Assembly: GCA_023614405.1 (NCBI GenBank)
Contig: CM042685.1
Coordinates: forward strand, 91,378,684 to 91,442,683
Reading direction: 5' to 3'
Origin: Avena insularis
Lineage: Eukaryota > Streptophyta > Magnoliopsida > Poales > Poaceae
Length of the DNA: 64,000 bases
Part shown: positions 9,500 to 21,148 of the stretch, one piece after another
Layout: each line of letters begins with the position of its first letter
How positions within the stretch are numbered: position 1 is the stretch's first letter
The notes under the pieces: model-generated
Told to the model about the DNA's origin: nothing
Database searches by the model: none
Seen by the model: only the letters and a program-made list of their open reading frames with translations
Made by a program: the position numbers and the translations under genes

Positions 9500-9783
9500 T
9501 GTGAGACCCTGGCGCATGGCTCAATAGGATTGATAGGAAACCCATACCAACAAGTTGCAACTTCTTTTCCGGAAGCTCATTCGAAAAGAACTCTAAGGTT
9601 AAGCGTGCTTGGCCTAGAGCAATTCTAGGATGGGTGACCGACCGGGAAGTGGGTAACCAGGTGCGCACGAGTGAGGACAAAGTGCGCAGAAAAGACTAGT
9701 GTTGGTCTGTGGGGTTAGTCTAGAGATCCTATTGAGCTGCCAGAAGTGTCAGCCGTCGGTCCGGAGAGACCGGGGGTGTTACA
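9500..9783 (+). repeat. Cassandra 3' LTR
   Basis: 284 bp, same ends as the 5' LTR. It is preceded by AAGGGTGGG, a plausible short PPT. The right flank GGGAG repeats the left flank. Confidence 0.9.
9543..9650 (+). other. 5S-rRNA-like segment in Cassandra 3' LTR
   Basis: Same order of blocks as in the 5' LTR. Here the C-box side reads GGGTGACCGACCGGGAAGTG, closer to genuine 5S than the 5' LTR copy, which has lost bases. Confidence 0.85.
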
Positions 9784-10390
9784 GGGAGAAAATCAAGGAA
9801 AACTACAAGCGGTAAAAGATCAGACGTTCCCCAGCTCGGACAATAGACCAAACAATCGAGCCAACCCCTCAAGGTATTATCCGAAAAAGTTCCCCAACGA
9901 TATTCAGAGCCAATAGATATGGAAGCAGCTGCGGAGTTGGCGGCCACTATGAATGTGAGTGTTGCTGAGTTGTTAGGTTCCCAGGATGACAAGTTACCCA
10001 AGGCTATTGTAGTAGCTAGATATGTCCTATAGATGGATTTGGTCAGAAAAAAAGTTGCGCGAACTTCCAACGCAAATGCAGAATCTCCATGCAAGGTACC
10101 TGACGGTCGTAAAGTGGGACAGAACAATGATCATAGCAGAAGTCCCATAGGAGTACTAGTTCCGACCTGAGAAGATCCATGTTGAGTTTCAAGATCTCTT
10201 CCAGTTATACAATTTATACGACCTTGATAAATCTATCTCGAGTTGCTATTGTCTGTAAGTTGTTGAATTTAGTTCTTTCAGTTGTTCAGTTTATTGCATA
10301 AAATTATCCTCATTATATCTTTTTGTACTCTGTTATACAGAATGAAGATGTTGGAATGTAAAAGTAAAAATGTCTATGGTGTTGGGTTCA

Positions 10391-12366
10391 TGTCACATCC
10401 CAATTTTTAGAAAACTTTTCGGTTTTGAAAACTTTTGCCCAAACACCACTTGTATTGCCTATTGTCACATACACATGATTAGCTTGGTTTTTACCTTGCA
10501 TATGTTAAAATGGCATCTTATGGTCATTTGGGTTGCACAGGTTCATAGAGGGTTCCAACACGAACCTGTAGCACTTTGAATCACCTCATTTGGTTAGTGA
10601 ATCAAAAGTCATGACCTTTGAAAGTTTTAGCAAAATTCATCCCTGATAGTTTTCAGACTAACAGCTGAACTTTCAGTTTCCGACAGTTCAGGAAATAAAA
10701 AAAAGCGTGAGCCACCGTGGCCCGTCCCACCAGGGCCCAATTGCGGCCAATGAATAGCCAGCGGCCGCAAGCGATCTTTGCTCGCCTGGCGAGATAGCCG
10801 CGACCACCCGCGCGCCGGCTCGCCAGCATCCCGCCATCGACGCCGCTGCGTCCGACATGAGCACGGAAGCCGAGAACCGCCGCACGCCGTGTTCTTCGCA
10901 GATTCGGTCGCTCCCCGCGCCCCAAACTGCCTCGCCATATAGCCCTCGAGCCCCCACCGATACCCCCGATTATCGCATCTACTCGCGCCGCCACGCAGCG
11001 GCAATTGCTCGCCAGAGTTGGAGCCGCCGCCGCCATTAGCCTCGATAAGGAGCTCGTTTCTCCGTGTCGGCCCACCCCCCTCACCTTCCTTCTCCCCTGG
11101 CCGTTCTTCCCGAGCTCGGCTGACTCGCCTTGGCCTTATTTTTTCCCTGCTCGCAGGCCCCGACCCACCCGCCGACCTCCCGGAGACAACAACGCCGCCA
11201 CGCCGCTCTAGCCCGCCACTGCCGTTGTTCGTGGACACGAGGAGCAACGCTGAACCATCTGGACCGCCGCGCCGTGTGGACCACCTCACCGCTGACTGCC
11301 CTCGCCGCCACCATCGACCCCGACACCGACGGTGAGCTCTCCCCCTCGCAAGCTCGCACAACCATTGGATCGGCAACAAGCGCTCCAGATCGCGCGCTGA
11401 CAGTCAACGCTGACCGAGGACTAGTCAACCTGCACGGTCAGAGCCACATCAGCAACGACCGGTCAACTCTGACTTTTCCAATTAAAGATTATTTGTAAAT
11501 TGCAGAAAAAGGATAAAACTTGTAAAATCCATAGCAATAGATCTGCTGGTCCAAAAATTGCAAATGATATACCGATGGATTCATAATTCCACGTAAAACA
11601 TTTCTGTGTAGTTAGTTCAGACTTTTGTAGTAAGGTTTTTCTGTGATTAATTAAATGGTTTAATGGCTATTTATAGTAATAAAATCATAAGAAAATATTT
11701 ACCACCCAGAAATTTGCAAATGTGTGTCCCTTGAATCAGCAGAGCAAGTAGTATTTGTTTATGAATTAAAAAGGTAGCCTTACAGTACTTAATTTTACAG
11801 AAGCAATTGAAAGGCTTTCTGGAGTATTTTAATTATACAAAAAGTTATGTGAGTCCTTTTTGAGTGATTCCAGTTGGCCCTGGTCACATTTTAGCTTTCC
11901 TATGTAGTAGGTATTTATTCCAGATTTTACAACACGGTACACAACCTGGCTTTATTATTTGCCTTAGAATCCATTATTTGGATCACTATTTTCTTATCAA
12001 TTGTTTTCAATGCATCAAAATTATTTCTTGCATATCATCAGTAGTCATAACAGAGGACACCTATATGCTACTGATACTTGCATTAACATGCATGTATTTG
12101 TGCATTTATCTATGGTTGTGTTTGGATTGTTTATGTGTTGTAATTGTATCGTGTAGATTGTGACAAGTGCAACGCTTGCTCGTGTGAGGATTCTTCCTTC
12201 ATCCACTGCAGCCAAAGCAAGTAGATGCTAATTTGTTCATGATTATTGTCCTACTATTTTTAATGCATTGTGGTGTATTTTATAGGTGCATGATAGGAAC
12301 TACTATCACTATGCTATATCCTATTATGTGATAGGGATCTCTTGTAGTTGAGCCACCGTTAGTAGA
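10391..12366 (+). repeat. LTR of family X, left half (interrupted copy)
   Basis: Begins TGTCACATCC inside the CACTA-type exon and matches the complete X LTR at 51890-53847 in layout. Both have an AT-rich start, a GC-rich island (10700-11350), then a CAACGCTTGCTCG(T/C)GTG block near 12171-12186. It stops at 12366, where the chromovirus array was inserted, and resumes at 36025. Long open frames on both strands of the GC-rich island are composition effects. Confidence 0.8.
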
Positions 12367-13000
12367 TGTCAACACTCGGATTTTTAATCCTAGATGCCTG
12401 TTATGCCATACATCGCAATCCCAGGATTACCATTTTTGCGAGACATAACAGAATTGAATACCACAGTACATCATTCATTACAAACCATACATAAGGTCTT
12501 ACACAAATAAGGATCTCATGATCCAGTTCTTAATACAACTCAAACATCGGAAATATGTAATAATAAAGGTAGCGTAGGCGAAGCTCTATCTTCGGGGTCA
12601 CAGGCAATGCTGACGATGGGATATGATCCTAGTAGTCGTAACCTTCCTAGGGTCCTTCGTCCTGGTACTCCTCTTCATAGTCTGGCCACGGGAATAGCCA
12701 AGGACAAAGCCATGAGTACTCTTTAAGTACTTGCAAAATAATACTAACAAGTGAAGGGGTTTTTGTAATAGGACACTAAGCTCTATGGTTGTTTTGCAAA
12801 AAGCCAGATTTACCTCTACTAAGTTCAGAAACAAAGAAAAACTAGTTGAAATTTTATAACACCTAAGTGGGAACTTGTATTTCATATCACAACTCTGTTG
12901 TGGTCAAGTCAAAATTCTCAATCCATTTCACAAGTCATTTTGAAAACATCTAACGGGGGAACAGTATGGCCACTCCAACTGTCCATAACCGCAGACGTGG

Positions 13001-13012
13001 CTATTCGAATAG
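13001..13012. promoter_or_regulatory. Conserved palindrome in LTR 1
   Basis: CTATTCGAATAG is a perfect 12-bp palindrome inside a block that also holds CTGCAGAG and GGTTATGGACAGTTG on the element strand. The block recurs in LTRs 2-4 (palindrome damaged by single changes in 2 and 4), in both X LTRs and in Y. It lies downstream of the TATA box, so it is probably transcribed. Confidence 0.55.
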
Positions 13013-15078
13013 TTTGACACTCTGCAGAGATTGTACACTTTCACCACAACATTTGATACATCCGTCAGGAACAAATCCTGAATTCACCATACTCAGTATG
13101 CGGATAATCAATCCTAACCTTTCAATTACACGCCCTAGTATAGGCACCTCTCCTGTGAGTTTGGCCTCCCAACCATGATCAACTGTCATCTTGGGTACTC
13201 CACAGGTGGACAATCTTCACAAGGTAGCCTCAGCTCAGACCTTGGCCGTGAGGGAACCATACTAAGGTATATAAGTTTTCAGTCAAGCCCTACCCAATTC
13301 TCGGGTATTATGGTTGTACGGTAAAATTGGAATGGTATCGTATCCAGACAACCATCAGTTTTAAAAAGGGCTAAGGCTCATGCCTTAACATTTTCATCAT
13401 CCAAATCATCTGGTGTTCGGAAACACATATCAAAACATCTCAATAGAATGATCCATCATTCCAAGGTTTTCATAACCATTTTCCACTAAGTATTCACATC
13501 TAAAGTTGATCCAGTTTTATGCTTAGCACTAGCATCTACAAGTGGGGTAAGTACTAATGAGGGGTGGTAAACTAGTGGAGTTTAGCTAAGTTCAATCTCA
13601 TGCCTTAGGATGACATCAAGATTATCTAGCTTAGGCCAAATTTTATGCTCTTTATGCAACCTTCAATTATATTTCTAGAATCTACAATTCACTTAAGTAA
13701 GCTATAAGTAATAGCTTTGATAAATAAATAAAGTAGAAAGCTTGCAAGTAAAACTAGGACTGGGTATCATCAAATGTGCCTAACCAAGCATGCTTAGTGC
13801 ATTGCATAGGTTATCTAACTTTCATAATTGCAAGTGTTAGTCTTACAAGGTTAATAGCTTTCCTTGAGGAGAGCAGTGGTTGACATTCTTCTCGGCTTCT
13901 TCTTCGTAGTATCCTCCTTCCTCCTCGTATCCTTGGTCGGTACTAGCGTCTATGAATAAATATGAGGTACACAATCACCAAACAATACTTAACTATTTTC
14001 AATCATCACACACCAGGATTCTATAGATGATATAACATCATCACTAATATTACAAGATTAAAGCATTTGTCTTATTTATTTTATTTTTAGAAAAGTAATT
14101 TCTACTCATTGAAAAACTACTTAAGATTTAATATTCTCCAACTCAAACATGGGATCAAGTTTACACATGTCATTACCACATATTTCAGTACATGGGAATG
14201 TGATTTAAAGTGGTGTCACAATTTAATAAGGTTTAACCTTTTTATTTTAAATAAATAAAGTGACTAGAAATGCCTATGTGGCATTCTTTTATTACTTGGA
14301 CGTTATTTCTGTAAGTAAACCCATATGTTTTTATATATTCTGAAAGGTATGATCAAATGTGATTTTTGAGAGTTGGAATCAACACAAAAGCTATTATGGT
14401 TTAAATTTGAAAAATGTTTGAATGCAGAAAAGCTTCTGAATTGTTATTTTTACCAAGGTTGATCTACAGATCCAAATGATTTGAATCCAACGGGCTTGGA
14501 TTAAGCATTTCAATACCTTGCTAACAAAATTGGTTTCATTCAATTTGGTGCACTAAATTGAGCTGGATTGATTTTTGAAACTAGATACAGAACCAAGTTT
14601 GAATATAAATAGAAAAAGATAAATTCAAACGATTGGGCTACGCGGGAAGGGATAATGGGCCGGCCCAGTGTCACTCCGCAGCATCGGGCGCAACTGACAG
14701 GGGGGTCTACTGGTCAGTTACTCTTTAACGCGAAGCGGTACGGGGAGATGTGGTGCGTTGGGTTAGAAGGAAGATCGACAGCTGAGGGTCGTCGTCGACA
14801 ATGAACAAGTCACCGGCGAGCTCGAACCCTAGCGGCTCAGTGGGGGTCATGGGAGGCTCACCGAGGCTCAGGCTCACGAAGTCGACGATAGCGATCCTCC
14901 TGGTACCGGCAACTCCTCCTGGGGCGGCTCCAATCGATGGCTTCCTTCTTCTCCAGCAGCGGTGGACTCTAGTGAAATTCCGGCGATGCGCAACTCGCCT
15001 TGCTCTGGGAATGAGGTGGGATGGTTCTCGGTGAGAGGGGAGTAGAATGGTGTGAAGAATTCGAGCCGGGTATGCCTC

Positions 15079-15086
15079 TATTTATA
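15079..15086 (-). promoter_or_regulatory. TATA box of LTR 1
   Basis: TATAAATA on the element strand, in the context CACTATAAATAGAGG, the usual form of plant core promoters. Transcription would start near 15050 and run leftward. Confidence 0.7.
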
Positions 15087-16349
15087 GTGGCGAGAGGGGA
15101 CCGACGGGCGCAAGCTGAGCTCGTCGTGGTCAACGATACAGAGGGCTATCAGCGTGGGCGATGGTAGGGGCGGTGTTGTGATCCCTGATGAAGCTCAACG
15201 GCGTGGTGGCGAGGTGTGGGGCGGTGCTGATCGGTCGGAACGCTGCGGTGCTCTGCGTTGGTCCGACGGAAGTTTTGACGACGCACAGCGCGCGTGGTCC
15301 GCGCGGTGGCGAACGGGCTTGTCTGCGGGGTTGCTGGGGTGTTGGCGATCACGCGTGCACGCGGCGAGGGAGGCGCGTGGTCTGTGGGCGTGTGTCGAGC
15401 GTGACGCACGGGGCGCGCTCTCGGCATGCTTGCAAAGCGGCTCAGCATGTCCGGGGCATGTGGTCCAGTGGCTGGCATTGCTCGCGGCTGGGACAGGGAG
15501 TGGTGTTGGGGTGCTAGTTTGCTTCCAGACAAGGTTAGCAAGGCTAGTGTTGCTCGTAGCTTGCTGTCGACTATGGGATGGCAATGGTGCTCTCGGCCTG
15601 CTGACCATTGATGATAATGGCCAGCTTACAGTGGGGCTAGTGATTAGTTAAGGTTGTTAGATGATCTACTGAGGCTAGTGGTGTCCAGAGAGGGAACAAG
15701 TTAGGCCCAAAACACTGCTCAACATAGTGTTTTGATTTTGTTTGATTTGTATCTGCAACCTGTTTGATGAAATGTCCATATGAACTTAAGTTTTGAATTT
15801 TGATTTTTGGTGGGTGTGCTAGGCATGTGCTGGTGATACTGTTGATGCTTGGGTTTTGAAAATTGAGCTTGTTTGAGTGGTTTTTGAAATAGTGGGATCT
15901 TCCCATATGAAATAGATTCAATTTTAAACTGTCATTTAAACTAAGCATTTGAATGTTTCTGGATCATCACAAAGTGGGCCTTGGTTCCTTGTTATGAGTA
16001 CTATCAAGGGGTGCAAAGATCCACACATATTTCTGTTAAGTTCTGAAAGTTAGAGATAGCCAAAGTAGGCATGAGAGTTAAATTGGCCAAAGTGACCATT
16101 CACTTAATTTGTTTGTTTTGATTTGTTTGTCTTTGGAAAAAGTTTGGAGATTGTTTAGATGATGTTTATTTCACCTAAGAATCATTTTACAAGCAAAGAA
16201 ACACATAATCATGGCAATTCAAAAGAATCCAAATTTTAATGCACACTCATATGAATGCTTTCATATTTTTAATTTGAAAAGTTTTTGTTAACCCTAAATT
16301 TGGTGATTAGAGTTTGATGATTCTAGTTCAATATTTTTGGGATGTTACA

Positions 16350-16367
16350 AACCTTCCCCCCTTAAAC
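16350..16367 (-). other. Polypurine tract, copy 1
   Basis: GTTTAAGGGGGGAAGGTT on the minus strand, directly abutting the 3' LTR start TGTAACATCC. The same tract precedes LTR 2 at 26191-26208. Confidence 0.85.
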
Positions 16368-16409
16368 AAAATCTCGTCCTGAGATATGAAAAAGGACGAA
16401 AAATATTAC

Positions 16410-19184
16410 CTAGGATTTGAAGAGATCGGGAAACTCCGTCCTGATGTGATCTTCGTGCTCCCAGGTAGCTTCCTCTTCTGTGTGGTTGCTCCACTGAATC
16501 TTGAGAAACTTGATGCTCCGAGTTCTGGTAGTTCTGAAAGCTTCTTCCAAAATACGGATGGGCACTTCGGGATAGGTCAGGTCATCGTTGATTTCTATGG
16601 TTCGGTGATCAATATTCTTAAACACTTCAGTCTTCTCTAGAACTTCGAGACACTTGCGAAGTAATGAGATATGGAACACATTGTGCATGGCTGACATATC
16701 CTTGGGCAGTTCCAATTGATACGACACTTCTCCTCGACGGTTCAGAATTTTGAAGGGTCCGATATATCTGGGGGCTAACTTTCCTTTCAGCTGGAAACAC
16801 TGCATTCCCTTCAATGGCGACACTTTCAGATACACAAAATCTCCTATGTTGAAGGCGAGGTCTCGACGTCTCTTGTCGGCATAACTCTTCTGTCTGGACT
16901 GGACTATCTTGAGGTGCTCACGAATCTTTTGAACCTTCTCTTCTGCTTCTCGTCGGATGTCAGGTCCGAAAATATGACTCTCTCCTACTTCTGACCAGTT
17001 CAAAGGGGTGCAACACTTCCTTCCATACATGAATTCAAATGGGGCCATTTGCAAACGAGCTTGATAACTATTGTTGTATGAAAATTCTGTGAATGGCAGA
17101 CAGTCTTCCCACTTAGATCCATAATCTAACACACATGCTCTCAACATATCTTCGAGTATTTGATTTACTCGCTCCGTTTGTCCATCGGTCTGAGGGTGAT
17201 ACGCGGTGCTCAAATCTAGGCGGGTTCCTAAACCTTCTTGGAAATTCTTCCAGAATCTCGAGGTAAACTGATTTCCTCGATCCGATACGATGTTCTTAGG
17301 GACTCCATGCAAACTGACGATTCTAGCGATGTATAACTCCGCTAGCTTCGAACTCTGATATGTGGTCTTGATGGGTAATAAATGGGCGACTTTGGACAAT
17401 CTATCCACTATGACCCAGATAGAGTCATTTCCCCTACTAGAAGTAGGCAATCCGGTGATAAAGTCCATTCCAACAAAATCCCATTTCCATTCCGGAATCT
17501 GCAATGGTTGCAACAATCCAGCGGGTCTTTGATGTCCTGCCTTGACTCGCTGACATATATCACACTTGGCGATATAGCTTCCGATTTCTCTCTTCATCTT
17601 ATGCCACCAAAATTGTTCCTTCAAATCTTGATACATCTTTGTTCCTCCGGGGTGGATAGAATAAAGAGTATCATGAGCTTCCTTCAGAATAACATCTTTC
17701 AACTCCGAATCTGCTGGTACACAAAGGCGTCCTTTGTACCACCGAACTCCTTCGTCTTCGGTGAATCCGGGTACTTTGCCTGTACCGATACGACGCTTGA
17801 TTCCGTCGATACTAGCATTTCCTTTCTGCGCCGCTTTGATCTGGCTGATCAAAGTGGGTTGAAGTTCTATGCTAGCCAAAAATCCTTCACTCACTAATTC
17901 CATTCGGAAATCTTCCATCTCCTTGTGCAAGCTTGGTTGCTCCTTCAAAATCATAGAGTTCAAGCGGCACGACAATCTGCTAAGGGCATCTGCTACCATG
18001 TTGGCTTTACCAGGGTGATACTGAATGTCCAGATAGTAATCCTTGATTAGCTCAATCCATCTTCTCTGTCTCATATTCAGCTCCTTCTGAGTGAATATAT
18101 ACTTCAGAATCTTGTGATCCGAATAGATTTCACAACGATTTCCCATCAGGTAATGCCTCCATGTCTTCAGGGCTAGAACTACGGCTGCGAGTTCGAGGTC
18201 ATGGGTGGGGTAATTCTGCTCATGTTGTTTCGGTTGTCGATATAGATAAGGTATAACTTTGCCTTCTTTCATTAGCACACATCCGAGACCGATCTTGGAT
18301 GCGTCACAGTACACGTCGAAGGGCTTCGTGATATCCGGCATGATTAAGATTGGGGCTGAAATCAATCTTCTCTTGAGTTCTTGAAAACTCGCTTCACATT
18401 TGTTGGTCCATTCAAACTTCTTGTCCTTCTTCAGCAATTGGGTCATGGGTCTGGTGATACTCGAGAATCCTTCTACGAACTTGCGATAGTATCCTGCCAA
18501 TCCGAGAAATGCACAAACTTGGGTTTGAGTGGTGGGGGCTTGCCAATCTTCGACATCTTTCACCTTTGCAGGGTCAACGGCAATTCCTCCGGCTGATACA
18601 ATATGACCGAGGAATCCTACTTCTTGTAACCAGAATTCACATTTGCTAAACTTGGCATACAACTGATGCTCTCTAAGGGTTCCAAGAATGGTCCTTAGAT
18701 GTAGCTCATGTTCTTCTTCCGATTTGGAATAAATCAGAATGTCATCGATGAAAACAACGACAAACTTATCCAGGAAGTCCATAAAAATCTTATTCATCAG
18801 ATTCATGAAATAAGCGGGGGCATTGGTTAATCCAAAAGACATGACGGTATACTCGTATAACCCATATCTGGTGGTAAAGGCAGTCTTGGGAATATCCTCT
18901 GCGCAAATCTTGAGTTGATGATAGCCTGTTCTAAGATCAATCTTAGAAAACACTTTGGCACCGGTCAACTGATCAAACAAATATTCTATCTTGGGCAATG
19001 GGTATTTGTTCTTGATAGTGACATCATTCAACTTCCGATAATCCGTACACAAACGGTTACCTCCATCCTTCTTGTCCACAAATAAGACAGGTGATCTCCA
19101 TGGTGACGCACTTGGTTGAATCAATCCAATTTCCAACATGGAATCCAGTTGCTTCTTCAGTTCTGCTAGTTCAGACGGGTTCAT
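16410..19184 (-). CDS. Chromovirus Pol (RT-RNase H-integrase-chromodomain), copy 1, open over 924 codons
   Basis: This is the best-preserved coding region in the window. [12 protein letters not shown] at residues 81-90, [11 protein letters not shown] at 116-126, catalytic FIDD at 145-148. RNase H: YCDAS (D294), E331, D356 and VADAL (D399). Integrase: zinc module H504, H511, C541, C544; catalytic D574, D635 and E671, with 35 residues between the last two. The C-terminus has [18 protein letters not shown] and a chromodomain-like end ([17 protein letters not shown]) that in this family directs integration to marked chromatin. All key residues are present. The ATG at 19184 overlaps the gag-protease stop (ATGA). 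In the older copy 3 the two frames are continuous, so this start is probably a by-product of a 13-bp deletion. Confidence 0.9.
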   Translation of the reverse strand: MNPSELAELKKQLDSMLEIGLIQPSASPWRSPVLFVDKKDGGNRLCTDYRKLNDVTIKNKYPLPKIEYLFDQLTGAKVFSKIDLRTGYHQLKICAEDIPKTAFTTRYGLYEYTVMSFGLTNAPAYFMNLMNKIFMDFLDKFVVVFIDDILIYSKSEEEHELHLRTILGTLREHQLYAKFSKCEFWLQEVGFLGHIVSAGGIAVDPAKVKDVEDWQAPTTQTQVCAFLGLAGYYRKFVEGFSSITRPMTQLLKKDKKFEWTNKCEASFQELKRRLISAPILIMPDITKPFDVYCDASKIGLGCVLMKEGKVIPYLYRQPKQHEQNYPTHDLELAAVVLALKTWRHYLMGNRCEIYSDHKILKYIFTQKELNMRQRRWIELIKDYYLDIQYHPGKANMVADALSRLSCRLNSMILKEQPSLHKEMEDFRMELVSEGFLASIELQPTLISQIKAAQKGNASIDGIKRRIGTGKVPGFTEDEGVRWYKGRLCVPADSELKDVILKEAHDTLYSIHPGGTKMYQDLKEQFWWHKMKREIGSYIAKCDICQRVKAGHQRPAGLLQPLQIPEWKWDFVGMDFITGLPTSSRGNDSIWVIVDRLSKVAHLLPIKTTYQSSKLAELYIARIVSLHGVPKNIVSDRGNQFTSRFWKNFQEGLGTRLDLSTAYHPQTDGQTERVNQILEDMLRACVLDYGSKWEDCLPFTEFSYNNSYQARLQMAPFEFMYGRKCCTPLNWSEVGESHIFGPDIRREAEEKVQKIREHLKIVQSRQKSYADKRRRDLAFNIGDFVYLKVSPLKGMQCFQLKGKLAPRYIGPFKILNRRGEVSYQLELPKDMSAMHNVFHISLLRKCLEVLEKTEVFKNIDHRTIEINDDLTYPEVPIRILEEAFRTTRTRSIKFLKIQWSNHTEEEATWEHEDHIRTEFPDLFKS

Positions 19185-20914
19185 ACTATATGGTCTCCGG
19201 TTCCGGGGATTAGTTCAATGGTAAACTCGATATCCCGATCTGGGGGCATACCAGGCAAAACATCTAGAAATACATCGAGGTATTCACAGACTATCTGGAC
19301 TTGTTCAATGGTAGGTTGGGCTATACTCTTGTTGCACTTGAATTGACGAGGTAAGGTTTCAGATATATGCTCGACTGATATTCCAGCTGTACTGGTCATG
19401 GTTATGGCTTTCTTGGCACAGTCAATTAATCCTTCATGTTTGGACATCCAATCCATTCCTAGTACTACTTCCAAACCTTTAGTTCCGAGTACTATCAGAT
19501 TAGCATAAAAATCTATGCCATGGATTCGGATAGGGACGGCTTTGCAAATTTGCCGAGCTTTGGTGGTTGAAACAGGGATTGGAACAATCATAACATGCTT
19601 CAGTTTTGTTGGTTGAATCTTACTAGTGCATGCAAATTCTTTGGTGACAAATGAATGCGATGCACCAGAATCAAACAACACTCGAGCAAGTACTGAATTA
19701 ACAGAAAACATACCCAACACGACGTCTAGCGCTTCCTGAGCTTCTTCAGCATGCATGAGAAAAAGACGGCCGTTGCGGTTGAGCGAATTCCCTGGGGCAA
19801 ACCTCCTTCCGGGTTGAACACGACGCTGCTGCTGAGCTGGGGCATTTGCATTGGGGGCTGCGGCATTCTTCTTGTTGGGGCACTCGTTGGAGTAGTGACC
19901 CTTATTTCCACAGTCATAACAAGTTACTTGCGACTTGTCCTTTGCTGCAACAGGCACAACATTGCGTCCAGTCCTCGGGGCAGTGTTGGTGTTGGCGGCA
20001 GCATTGTTGTTGTTTAACTTGGGTGGTGCACGGTTGAAATTGCCAGAGTTGCCGGGGTTGTTGTGATTTCCTCCGAGACTAGGGTTTCCAAAGTTGGGAT
20101 AGGTCGAACGGTTCATCGGGGGTCTGTTGGTTCTCGGGGCAAATCCTGGAGATGGGTTAGGGCGATACTTTGGGGTCTGATGGGTTCCTGGATGATGCAT
20201 CATGCGACGCGTGCGGTTCTCATTGGCTTGGTTGATCTTTCCGTCCATCTGGATGGCAGAGTCGACAAGGGCTTCAATATCATCAAAGGGGATATTGACC
20301 AACACTGTCTGCATCTCATCATGCAAACCATTCAAGAATCTCTCTTTCTTCTTGGCTTCAGTGTCGACCTCATCTGGGCATACCTAGCTAATGACAAGAA
20401 TTTGTCACGGTATTCCACTATGGTCATCCTTCCTTGCTTCAGTTCTCTGAACTCATCTCTCATTTTCTTGATCAAACCCGGTGGCACATGGGTTCTACTG
20501 AACTTGACCTTGAATTCCTCCCAGGTCATTATCTATCCTCCGGTCATTGCACGAACACTGTTCCACCATGCTCTTGCATCTCCGGCTAGATAGTGGGTGG
20601 CAAATAGAACTTTCTCGTTAGCTTCCACTCCGGCGACTTCTAGGTTATTTTCCATGGTTTGCAGCCAATCATCGGCGTCTAGGGGCTCTTCCGACTTAGT
20701 GAAGACAGGTGGGTTGGTATTCTGGAAATTTTTGAGCTTAGATCCATGGTTGTCTTGATTTCCTTGGCCTTGATTGTTGTGGGCTAGCTGAGCTATCTAC
20801 TGAAGGGTGGCTAGGTTGGCTTGACGTTCGGCTCTTTCAAATTGATCGAGAAACCAAAATTTGCAGGATCTGCAACATCAGGTCCGGGGATGAACCACTT
20901 CCTCCGCGTGGCAT
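19181..20914 (-). pseudogene. Chromovirus Gag-protease, copy 1
   Basis: The likely Gag start is the ATG at 20914 (MPRGG). The C-terminal 384 codons (20335-19181) are open and hold a CCHC zinc knuckle (C139, C142, H147, C152; CYDCGNKGHYSNEC) and an aspartic protease active site FDSGASHSF (D222). Upstream, the capsid part is broken by nonsense codons at about 20797-20799 and 20533-20535 and by two small deletions (about 20843, minus 2; about 20377, minus 1) that together restore the frame. It would build the particle and process Gag-Pol. The end GTGDHIV-stop replaces the linker to RT seen in copy 3. Confidence 0.88.
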
Positions 20915-21148
20915 CTGAAGATTGAGATAAATCATGAGAAAAGAGGGAAATTTCTAAGGTTCCGGGACATTGAAAAGTTTTTAAAGTTTGACTCAATTTC
21001 CTAGCAACTTTATTTTCATTCATTCATTCATAGCACACGATACAAACACACACCACAACAAAGGTAAACAGATGGTTTTAAGAACCCTTCTAGAAACTAC
21101 GATACAGTGGGACCGAATACAACTCTCTATGCTATTGCTCAAGTGCTA

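Larger units (their letters stand above)
9025..9783 (+). mobile_element. Complete Cassandra TRIM retrotransposon
   Basis: Two LTRs (9025-9298 and 9500-9783) begin TGTGAGACCC and end GGGGGTGTTACA. They enclose a roughly 200-bp internal region with an initiator-methionine-type PBS (TGGTATCAGAGC) and no coding capacity. A 5-bp target duplication GGGAG flanks it exactly (9020-9024 and 9784-9788). Each LTR carries a 5S-rRNA-like segment, which is the hallmark of Cassandra. Such elements encode nothing and depend on enzymes from other retrotransposons. The LTRs differ by small indels (about 12 bp near 9172 compared with 9650, and around 9200), so this is not a fresh insertion. Confidence 0.93.
8833..10390 (+). 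pseudogene. CACTA-type transposon accessory gene remnant (Ulp1/C48 protease-like ORF), interrupted
   Basis: Plus-strand reading starts with YALDFLNTKLQYELDHKTY and, skipping the Cassandra insertion, continues in the same frame through MEAAAELAATMNVSVAEL. Farther on, with stops and a frame change, comes HVEFQDLFQLYNLYDLDKS then SCYCL. That ending is typical of the Ulp1-like ORFs annotated in grass CACTA (En/Spm) elements, which sit beside the TNP2 transposase. A plausible intron follows at 10255-10340 (GTAAGT...TACAG), and the next exon reads MKMLECKSKNVYGVGF before an X LTR cuts it off at 10391. Stops at about 9842 and 10029 and others later make it dead. I see no transposase or CACTA terminus in the window. 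Confidence 0.6.
12367..16349 (-). repeat. Chromovirus LTR 1 (3' LTR of copy 1)
   Basis: Plus-strand ends are TGTCAACAC and GGGATGTTACA. In element orientation it begins TGTAACATCCC, has a TATA box at 15079-15086, and a GC-rich transcribed stretch (about 15050-14800). Near the far end it carries the CTGCAG and CTATTCGAATAG block (12966-13045). Confidence 0.9.

Noticed and set aside
10627..11428. Minus-strand 250-codon frame and plus-strand partners in the interrupted X LTR
   Set aside because: Same GC-rich island as in the solo LTR. There is no family wording, and frames are not conserved between the two X copies.
15154..15651. Plus-strand 165-codon frame in LTR 1, similar frames at 25029-25492 and 34829-35299
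   Set aside because: Antisense to the element, in GC-rich U3. The ends differ among LTRs and no protein-like motifs are seen.
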